Made by a program: the position numbers and the translations under genes. Below, piece by piece: positions 5,547-10,716 of a DNA stretch of 10,716 bases; position 1 is the first letter of the stretch; each line of letters begins with the position of its first letter. The notes beneath the pieces are model-generated. The model was not told the origin of the DNA and ran no database searches. It saw only the letters and a program-made list of their open reading frames with translations. The stretch comes from Microcaldota archaeon (GTDB taxonomy: Archaea; Micrarchaeota; Micrarchaeia; Micrarchaeales; CABMGC01). Location of the stretch: NCBI GenBank assembly GCA_030043435.1, contig JASHXR010000091.1, positions 1 to 10,716 of the forward strand, read 5' to 3'.

Positions 5547-6075
5547 GGAGGAGCCCCGGGCGGAAGTGCCGGAGAGGGGCGCAGCCGAGCCCACGGAAGG
5601 GGCGCGGAATGAGGCGCAGCCAGAGGAGACGGTCGAGTCGGTCAGGGAGAGGCTCCTGAGGCTCGCTGCGGAGTTCGACAACTACAAGAAGAGGGTAGCG
5701 AAGGAGATAGACGCGTCAAAGGGCATGGGGAGGGCCGAGGCCGTGGCGAAGATACTGCCCAACATGGACGAGTTCGACCTCGCCATAGCTGCGATGGGCA
5801 AGGGAGACGGAGAGAGAGGCATGCTGCTCGTCTACTCCAACTTCACGAATACGCTGAAAGGGCTGGGCCTCAGGGAGATAGAGACGACCGGGACCTTTGA
5901 CCCGTACAAGCACGAGATAATGCTCACAAGGGCGAGCGACAAGAAGGAAGGGACGATATTGGAAGTGGTCAGGAAGGGTTACACGTTGAATGGCATCATG
6001 CTCAGACCTGCATCGGTCATTGTCTCGAATGGCAAGCCCGAGGCGGGAGAGGAGAAACAAGACGAGAGAGGATAG
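5515..6075 (+). CDS. grpE: GrpE nucleotide exchange factor
   Basis: A 186-residue cochaperone that releases ADP from DnaK in the cytosol. Residues 1-40 are an acidic, low-complexity lead. Residues about 40-75 are the start of the long dimer helix, with the family stretch [12 protein letters not shown] (49-60). Residues about 118-172 form the beta head, with FDPYKHEIM (128-136) and the signature [17 protein letters not shown] (155-171). The chosen ATG at 5515 is preceded by GAGG (5502-5505) at good spacing. A GTG at 5566, behind the strong AAGGAGG at 5545-5551 just after the regulator stop, is an alternative that would trim 17 acidic residues. The gene overlaps the regulator by 32 nt in another frame and ends 8 nt before dnaK. 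The order grpE-dnaK-dnaJ also occurs in Thermoplasma and many bacteria. Family call is secure; only the start is uncertain. Confidence 0.95.
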   Translation: MAGEEGEGGGKEEPRAEVPERGAAEPTEGARNEAQPEETVESVRERLLRLAAEFDNYKKRVAKEIDASKGMGRAEAVAKILPNMDEFDLAIAAMGKGDGERGMLLVYSNFTNTLKGLGLREIETTGTFDPYKHEIMLTRASDKKEGTILEVVRKGYTLNGIMLRPASVIVSNGKPEAGEEKQDERG

Positions 6076-6079
6076 GTGA
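6075..6079 (+). promoter_or_regulatory. Ribosome binding site of dnaK
   Basis: GGTGA begins at the last base of the grpE stop codon and lies 4 nt before the dnaK ATG. It matches the part of the archaeal Shine-Dalgarno consensus GGAGGTGA that pairs with the 16S rRNA 3' end. It contrasts with the leaderless starts of first genes here. Confidence 0.6.
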
Positions 6080-6083
6080 GAAC

Positions 6084-7970
6084 ATGACTAAGATAATAGG
6101 CATAGACCTTGGCACGAGCAACTCTGCGGCAGCGGTACTTGAAGGCGGGCGTCCGGTACTCATACCGAGCGCCGAGGGGACGTCGCTTTACGGGAAGTCG
6201 TTCCCCAGCTACGTCGCCTTCACGAAGGACGGGCAGCGCATAGTAGGGGAGCCTGCGAAGCGCCAGGCAGTGGCAAACCCGGACGGGACTGTGAACGCGT
6301 TCAAGAGGAAGATGGGCACAGACTACAAGTACAAGCTCTTCGGCAAGGAGTACAAGCCGCAGGAGCTCTCCGCGATGCTGCTGCAGAAGATAAAGAAGGA
6401 CGCTGAGGCCTTCCTGGGCGAGGAGGTGAAGAAGGCGGTGATAACTGTGCCGGCCTATTTCAACGACAACCAGAGGCAGGCTACCAAGGACGCAGGGGAG
6501 ATAGCAGGCCTCGAAGTCGTTAGGCTGGTGAACGAGCCAACGGCGGCGTCGCTGGCGTACGGGCTCGACAAGCAGAGTAAGGAGATGAAGATAATCGTCT
6601 ACGACTTCGGGGGCGGGACTCTCGACGTCACTATCATGGAGTTCGGCAACGGCGTATTCGAGGTGAAGTCCACGAACGGGGACACGCAGCTCGGGGGCAC
6701 GGACATGGACAACGCGGTGGTGGCCTTCCTGCTTGACGAGATAAAGAAGCAGACGGGAATAGACATCTCGAAGGACAGCCAGGCGCTGCAGAGGCTCAGG
6801 GAGGCCGGGGAGAAGGCGAAGATAGAGCTCTCGACCACGCTTACAAGCGAGATAAACCTGCCGTTCCTGACGATGGGACCAGGCAACACCCCAGTCCACT
6901 TCACCTACTCGTTCACAAGGGCGAAGCTGGAGGACATAGTGCAACCGATAGTGGAGAGGACGACGAAGCCGGTGATACAGGCGCTCAAGGACGCGAAGCT
7001 CGAGCCCAAGGACATAGACAAGGTGATCCTCGTGGGAGGGCCGACGCGCATGCCCATAGTGCAGAGGTACGTAGAGCAGTTCCTCGGCAAGAAGATAGAG
7101 AGGGGAGTCGACCCTATGGAGGCCGTGGCGTTCGGGGCCGCCATACAGGCAGGCGTGCTGACAGGCGAGGTGAAGGACATCGTCCTCCTCGACGTCACCC
7201 CGCTCTCGCTCGGACTCGAGACTCTGGGAGGCGTGATGACCAAGATAATAGACAAGAACACGACCATACCGGCGAAGAAGACCCAGGTCTTCAGCACTGC
7301 GCAGGACAACCAGCCGGCTGTAGACATAAGCATACTGCAGGGAGAGAGGTCGCTTGCAAAGGACAATGTCCCGCTGGGAAGCTTCCAGCTGAGAGGGATA
7401 CCGCCAGCGCCGCGCGGGGTGCCGCAGATAGAGGTCACCTTCGACATCGACGCTAACGGCATACTGCATGTGGGCGCCAAGGACAAGGCGACAGGCAAGG
7501 AGCAGTCCATGCAGGTCACTGCGCCGAACAAGATGAAGAGGGACGACATAGAGAAGAAGATCAAGGAGGCCGAGGAGTTCGCCGAGGCAGACAAGAAGGA
7601 GCTCGAGAGAGTGCAGGTGAGGAACGATGCCGAATCTATGATCTACTCCGCGGAGCACACCGTGAAGCAGTTCAAGGACAAGATCTCAAAGGAGACCGCT
7701 GAGAAGGTAGAGAAGGCGAGGGCAGCGCTGCAGGAGGCCGTAGAGAAGGAAGACTACGACGCGATGAAGGCGAGGATGGACGAGCTCAGGGACGCGCTGC
7801 AGGAGATAGGCTCGAGCATGTACGGGCAGGGCCAGGCAGGGGCCGCTGAGGGAGGGGGCGCAGACGGCTCTGGCGGAGGAGAGCCAGGCACTGGAGGGGA
7901 TGGTCCTGACCCGACGCAGGGAGGGGGCGACGGCAAGACCGTCAACGCGGACTTCAAGGTAGAGAAGTAG
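6084..7970 (+). CDS. dnaK: Hsp70 chaperone DnaK
   Basis: A 628-residue cytosolic ATP-driven foldase. The nucleotide-binding domain (about 1-365) shows phosphate-1 loop [10 protein letters not shown] (5-14), [10 protein letters not shown] (119-128), [11 protein letters not shown] (150-160), phosphate-2 loop [12 protein letters not shown] (172-183) and adenosine motif [11 protein letters not shown] (314-324). The interdomain linker [13 protein letters not shown] (367-379) is intact. The substrate-binding beta domain (about 380-490) and helical lid (about 490-580) follow, then a Gly/Asp-rich tail (581-617) ending NADFKVEK, much like bacterial DnaK tails. It lacks the roughly 25-residue insert found near residue 80 in DnaK of Gram-negative bacteria, as is normal for archaeal and Gram-positive Hsp70. 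Archaeal DnaK is generally thought to have come from bacteria by transfer. It lies between grpE and dnaJ with minimal spacing. All key motifs are present and no damage is seen. Confidence 0.98.
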   Translation: MTKIIGIDLGTSNSAAAVLEGGRPVLIPSAEGTSLYGKSFPSYVAFTKDGQRIVGEPAKRQAVANPDGTVNAFKRKMGTDYKYKLFGKEYKPQELSAMLLQKIKKDAEAFLGEEVKKAVITVPAYFNDNQRQATKDAGEIAGLEVVRLVNEPTAASLAYGLDKQSKEMKIIVYDFGGGTLDVTIMEFGNGVFEVKSTNGDTQLGGTDMDNAVVAFLLDEIKKQTGIDISKDSQALQRLREAGEKAKIELSTTLTSEINLPFLTMGPGNTPVHFTYSFTRAKLEDIVQPIVERTTKPVIQALKDAKLEPKDIDKVILVGGPTRMPIVQRYVEQFLGKKIERGVDPMEAVAFGAAIQAGVLTGEVKDIVLLDVTPLSLGLETLGGVMTKIIDKNTTIPAKKTQVFSTAQDNQPAVDISILQGERSLAKDNVPLGSFQLRGIPPAPRGVPQIEVTFDIDANGILHVGAKDKATGKEQSMQVTAPNKMKRDDIEKKIKEAEEFAEADKKELERVQVRNDAESMIYSAEHTVKQFKDKISKETAEKVEKARAALQEAVEKEDYDAMKARMDELRDALQEIGSSMYGQGQAGAAEGGGADGSGGGEPGTGGDGPDPTQGGGDGKTVNADFKVEK

Positions 7971-9080
7971 ATGACCATGGCCGAGGATTACTACTCGATC
8001 CTTGGCGTCTCCAAGGACGCGAGCGCAGACGAGATAAAGAGGGCGTACAGGAACCTCGCGCTCCAGCTGCATCCTGACAGGAACCCGAGCAAGGAGGCTG
8101 GCGAGAAGTTCCGGGAGGTCAACGCCGCTTATGCGGTGCTCTCCGACCCCGAGAAGCGGAAGCAGTACGACGCGTACGGGCCTGCAGGCTTCAGCCAGCA
8201 CTACTCCGAGGAGGACATCTTCAGGGGCTTCAACTTCGAGCAGATCTTCAGGGACATGGGAATAAACATCGGCGGGATGGGGGGCGAGGAGATGTTCGGG
8301 TCCCTCTTCGGCCAGGGGATGCGCAGCAGCAACGCAGGGCAGAGCATACTCTACAGAATAGACCTGACGCTGGAGCAGATAGCAAAGGGAGCGCAGCAGG
8401 AAATCTCTGTGAAGCACGTGAGGAGGTGCGACCGCTGCGAAGGAAGCGGCGCTGAACCTGGGTCGAAGGTCGTGAAGTGCCCGGAGTGCAGCGGGCGGGG
8501 CCAGGTCGTCACGGTGACCACTACCATATTAGGCAGGATGCAGACGGTGACGACGTGCGGGAGGTGCGGCGGGAAGGGACGGTCGTATGAGAAGAGGTGC
8601 AGGGCGTGCAACGGCAAGGGAGGGGTGGTGGCAACAGAGAAGGTCACTGTCACGATACCTGCTGGAGTTAACGAGGGGATGCGGCTCAGGCTCGGCGGCA
8701 TGGGCGACTTCGGGCCAGGAGGCAGCGGCGACCTCTACGTTGAGGTGCATGAGCTAAGGCACAGCACGTTCACGCGCGAAGGCTACGATATACACGCAGA
8801 GGTGAAGGTGCCGTTCTACACCGCCATACTCGGCGGCAGCGTGTCGGTTCCCACGCTCGACGGGCAGAGGGAGATCACCATAGGCGAGGGCACACAGCAG
8901 GGCAAGACGATAGTAATCAGGGGGGCGGGCATAACGAAGCTGCGGGGAGGGGGAAGCGGCGACGAGATAGTGACAGTGAACATAGAGATACCGAGGTCGC
9001 TCTCGCAGCAGCAGAGGGAGCTGATAGAGAGGTTCAGGGAGTCGGGACAAGAGGGAAAGAGGAGGTTCGGGGTCTTCTGA
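7971..9080 (+). CDS. dnaJ: Hsp40 cochaperone DnaJ (type I)
   Basis: A 369-residue cochaperone that brings unfolded clients to DnaK and triggers its ATPase. The J domain (about 5-70) has the HPD motif (34-36). A short Gly/Phe region (about 72-118) contains a GFNFEQIFRDMG stretch. The zinc-finger domain has four CxxCxGxG repeats (C153/C156, C170/C173, C196/C199, C210/C213), giving two complete zinc sites. Two C-terminal client-binding beta domains and a dimer region follow (about 220-355), ending in FGVF. The start ATG directly follows the dnaK TAG stop with no gap, so translation is probably coupled by re-initiation; a second in-frame ATG at 7977 would drop two residues. Last gene of the chaperone operon: a 6-bp hairpin follows its stop and pyrB then has its own TATA boxes. 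Complete and intact type I DnaJ. Confidence 0.98.
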   Translation: MTMAEDYYSILGVSKDASADEIKRAYRNLALQLHPDRNPSKEAGEKFREVNAAYAVLSDPEKRKQYDAYGPAGFSQHYSEEDIFRGFNFEQIFRDMGINIGGMGGEEMFGSLFGQGMRSSNAGQSILYRIDLTLEQIAKGAQQEISVKHVRRCDRCEGSGAEPGSKVVKCPECSGRGQVVTVTTTILGRMQTVTTCGRCGGKGRSYEKRCRACNGKGGVVATEKVTVTIPAGVNEGMRLRLGGMGDFGPGGSGDLYVEVHELRHSTFTREGYDIHAEVKVPFYTAILGGSVSVPTLDGQREITIGEGTQQGKTIVIRGAGITKLRGGGSGDEIVTVNIEIPRSLSQQQRELIERFRESGQEGKRRFGVF

Positions 9081-9095
9081 GCAGTCTGGGACTGC
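9081..9095 (+). other. Perfect 6-bp hairpin right after the dnaJ stop
   Basis: GCAGTC-TGG-GACTGC begins at the first base after the dnaJ stop. It is not followed by a T-tract, so it is not a classical terminator. It may protect or process the 3' end of the operon mRNA, or may be chance. Confidence 0.4.
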
Positions 9096-9138
9096 GGAAT
9101 CCATAGCCGAAGGGAAAATAGGATATCAGCAATTCATG

Positions 9139-9146
9139 TATAAAAA
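9139..9146 (+). promoter_or_regulatory. Alternative upstream TATA box of pyrB
   Basis: TATAAAAA, centred about 38 bp before an in-frame ATG at 9181 and about 83 bp before 9226. It could drive a second, longer transcript. The 9181-9225 codons are AT-rich and unlike the gene body, so an extended protein seems unlikely. Confidence 0.35.
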
Positions 9147-9190
9147 GGCCGTTGCGCGGCTTGTGCACCGCGGTAGACGCATGAAAGCTT

Positions 9191-9198
9191 TTTATATG
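9191..9198 (+). promoter_or_regulatory. Proposed TATA box of pyrB
   Basis: TTTATATG (within TTTTTATATG), centred about 31 bp before the ATG at 9226 and 22 bp before the ATG at 9217. The 31-bp spacing matches other genes in the window. The T5 run at 9189-9193 could also end transcripts from the chaperone operon. Confidence 0.6.
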
Positions 9199-9225
9199 AG
9201 TCCCTTAAGACAGACTATGGTATCT

Positions 9226-10317
9226 ATGACAGTGGGTGTGAGGCCTCAGGCAGCTCAGGACGGACGTCTCTCCGCCTCACCCAACTCCATCACCCACCTC
9301 CTCTCTATGAGGGACGTGGACAGGGGCACGCTTGACTCGATATTAGGCAAGGCCGAGCGCGGGCTCATGGACATGGGGAACGGCGCGTTCGCGAGGCCGC
9401 TCAGGAATAAGAGGCTCGCGAAGCTCTTCTACGAGCCGAGCACGAGGACGACGACCACATTCGAGGTGGCGATGGTAGAGCTCGGGGGCACGGTGGTGGG
9501 GTTCAGCGACGCGAAGACCACCTCGGCGATGAAGGGGGAGAGCCTAGAGGACGCGGTTCGGTTCTACTCTGGGCTCTCCGACGTGATAGTGCTGCGGCAT
9601 CCGGAGGTAGGCGCTGGGGAGCGCGCGGCAGCGGTCTCCAAGGTGCCTGTGATAAACGCAGGCGACGGGCCAGGCGAGCACCCTACGCAGGCGGCGCTTG
9701 ACCTCTTCACCATGAAGAGGGAGGTGGGCAGGGTAGACGGCCTGAGGATAGCGATGGTCGGGGACCTGAAGAACGGAAGGACGGTGCACTCCCTCCTCTA
9801 TGCACTGAGCATGTATGAGGGGAACCACGTGGTGCTCATAGCACCGGAGCAGTTCCGGATGCCTCCTGCCGCTGTAGAAGAGGTGGTGGGCATGGGACTG
9901 AGGGTCTCGCATGCGAGCGAGCTCGACGCCGCTATAGGCGCCGATGTCATATACCAGACCAGGATACAGCAGGAGCGTCCCGGCGTTGAGAGCGGACAGC
10001 TGACGCATCTGGGGCGCGGGGCCTACATAGAGAGCCTGAAGATAGACAGGGCGTTCCTCGACCGTGCGGGGACCGAGGTAAAGGTCATGCATCCAGGGCC
10101 GAGGAACGGGGAGATCTCTACGGAGATAGACGGGGATCCGAGGCTCGTCTGCTTCGAGCAGTGGACGACGTATGCAGTGGCTGCGCGAAAGGCGATACTG
10201 GAGATTGTGCTGAGGGATGGGGTGGGAAGGAACGGGACTGCGCTACGCGAGCCGGGAGCCTCCAAGGGCGACGGCGGAGGGGCGCCTATGGCCAGGCGAG
10301 CGGCGACTGACGACTGA
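9226..10317 (+). CDS. pyrB: Aspartate carbamoyltransferase catalytic subunit (diverged)
   Basis: A 363-residue enzyme that joins carbamoyl phosphate and aspartate in the first committed step of pyrimidine synthesis. Visible sites: carbamoyl-phosphate loop EPSTRTTTTFE (70-80), the flexible loop lysine in TTSAMKGES (98-106), VLRHPEVGA (122-130), HPTQ (152-155), VGDLKNGRTVHSL (178-190), the aspartate-site QTRIQQERP (244-252) and HPGPRNGEI (289-297). Odd points: the usual HPLPR loop reads HPGPR; the C-terminal helix usually written NGxxVRMA reads YAVAARKA (316-323); about 20 extra N-terminal residues and a roughly 30-residue Gly/Arg/Ala tail extend the usual 300-310. The start is uncertain (in-frame ATGs at 9136, 9181, 9196, 9217, 9226); 9226 fits TATA spacing. 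No regulatory subunit (pyrI) follows, unlike many archaea. The family call is strong; the divergence may reflect a trimer working without PyrI. Confidence 0.92.
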   Translation: MTVGVRPQAAQDGRLSASPNSITHLLSMRDVDRGTLDSILGKAERGLMDMGNGAFARPLRNKRLAKLFYEPSTRTTTTFEVAMVELGGTVVGFSDAKTTSAMKGESLEDAVRFYSGLSDVIVLRHPEVGAGERAAAVSKVPVINAGDGPGEHPTQAALDLFTMKREVGRVDGLRIAMVGDLKNGRTVHSLLYALSMYEGNHVVLIAPEQFRMPPAAVEEVVGMGLRVSHASELDAAIGADVIYQTRIQQERPGVESGQLTHLGRGAYIESLKIDRAFLDRAGTEVKVMHPGPRNGEISTEIDGDPRLVCFEQWTTYAVAARKAILEIVLRDGVGRNGTALREPGASKGDGGGAPMARRAATDD

Positions 10318-10396
10318 AGGAGAAGGTGTTGTCGGCACGTGCTCGCCTCTGTCGGGGAGCGCCCGGAAGGCGATAAATCTGTACCTGACGGCATGG

Positions 10397-10460
10397 CATG
10401 ATACGCAGGTTGCAGTTCCGCACGGCAGCCTTTTTAACCTTAACCGCGAAGAGTATCATG
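10397..10460. repeat. 8-bp inverted repeat flanking the thioredoxin core promoter
   Basis: CATGATAC (10397-10404) and GTATCATG (10453-10460) are perfect inverted copies 48 bp apart, one on each side of the TATA box. A looping or dual-site regulator is possible, but 8-bp pairs at this distance can also occur by chance. Confidence 0.35.
10431..10438 (+). promoter_or_regulatory. TATA box of the thioredoxin gene
   Basis: TTTTTAAC in a local AT-rich patch, centred about 34 bp before the ATG at 10469, giving a predicted leader of about 8 nt. An ATG directly followed by TGA lies at 10458-10463, near the expected transcription start. Confidence 0.55.
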
Positions 10461-10468
10461 TGACTCCT

Positions 10469-10716
10469 ATGATAGAGATAACGAAGGATAATTTTGACGC
10501 CGAGGTGAAGAAGTCATCTCTTCCTGTAGTCGTGGATGCGTGGGCCAGCTGGTGCGGGCCGTGCAGGCAGTTCTCCCCGGTCTTCGAGGGCCTAGAGAAG
10601 GACTTCTCGAAGAAGGCCAGGTTCGCAAAGCTGAATGTAGACGACAATCCGGAGATAGCGGGCGAGTACAACATAATGAGCATACCGACAGCGCTCCTCT
10701 TCGAGAAGGGGAGCGT
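10469..10716 (+). CDS. trxA: Thioredoxin (partial, C-terminus beyond window)
   Basis: The first 82 residues of a small cytosolic dithiol reductase; a full thioredoxin is about 105-110 residues, so roughly a quarter lies beyond the right edge. The classical active site WCGPC (28-32, redox pair C29 and C32) follows strand VVVDAWAS, with the buried Asp (D23) conserved. The cis-Pro loop SIPT (P73) and the DDNPEIAGEYNI stretch (58-69) are also typical. It is a single-domain thioredoxin, unlike the NHL-fused one in this window. The ATG at 10469 starts the family-like MIEITKDNF; an ATG at 10458 is followed at once by TGA and cannot be the gene start. The gene has its own promoter, 151 bp after pyrB. 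A thioredoxin reductase is not in view, so the electron source is unknown. Confidence 0.95.
   Translation, partial: MIEITKDNFDAEVKKSSLPVVVDAWASWCGPCRQFSPVFEGLEKDFSKKARFAKLNVDDNPEIAGEYNIMSIPTALLFEKGS

Noticed and set aside
5979..7658. 559-codon open frame on the minus strand opposite dnaK
   Set aside because: It is antisense to a fully conserved dnaK, has a skewed Leu/Arg/His/Tyr/Val composition typical of reversed GAG/AAG codons, no recognisable domain and no promoter. It is a shadow of high-GC coding.
10341..10360. Hairpin GCTCgCC-tctgtc-GGgGAGC after pyrB as a terminator
   Set aside because: The stem has a mismatch and no T-tract follows; archaeal termination depends mainly on T-rich stretches.
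10398..10463. 21-codon frame upstream of thioredoxin (MIRRLQFRTAAFLT...)
   Set aside because: It overlaps the thioredoxin TATA box and has no good promoter or ribosome site of its own.

Overview
This window looks archaeal. Most genes have an AT-rich TATA box centred about 25-34 bp upstream of the start codon and little or no 5' leader. Coding regions are rich in ATA (Ile) and AGG/AGA (Arg) codons at moderately high GC. Where Shine-Dalgarno-like sites occur (GGTGA, GAGG), they sit at genes inside operons. The mix of a bacterial-type GrpE-DnaK-DnaJ machine, Ser/Thr-rich surface proteins and a compact layout would fit a DPANN archaeon of the Micrarchaeota type or a Thermoplasmata relative. That placement is inference; no rRNA gene is present to settle it.

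Layout. Bases 1-815 (minus) hold the N-terminal 271 residues of an adenosine/adenine deaminase-family enzyme that runs off the left edge. Bases 987-2442 (plus) hold two exported proteins of unknown function: a small membrane-anchored protein, and a surface protein with a signal peptide, a beta-rich ectodomain, a Ser/Thr stalk and three C-terminal membrane helices. Bases 2447-4859 (minus) are a two-gene operon: a thioredoxin-fold protein fused to a six-bladed NHL propeller (like animal NHLRC2), followed after 4 bp by an alpha/beta hydrolase. It converges on the surface-protein gene with only 4 bp between stop codons.

Bases 5112-9080 (plus) are a tight chaperone operon: a winged-helix regulator, grpE, dnaK and dnaJ, with overlapping or nearly touching genes. 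The regulator is the best candidate for a local heat-shock repressor; repeats directly upstream of its TATA box are candidate operators. Bases 9226-10317 (plus) encode a diverged catalytic aspartate carbamoyltransferase (pyrB) with no pyrI next to it. Bases 10469-10716 (plus) begin a thioredoxin gene cut by the right edge.

How the parts relate. The chaperone operon, thioredoxin and thioredoxin-NHL protein fit a protein-quality and redox theme, while the deaminase and PyrB belong to nucleotide metabolism. The most unusual signals are regulatory. A 12-bp sequence is identical at the start region of the deaminase and thioredoxin genes, and part of it (AGTATCA) recurs at the same distance from the TATA box of the chaperone operon. 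There are also repeat and palindrome elements ahead of the regulator. No CRISPR array, insertion sequence, tRNA or rRNA was seen.
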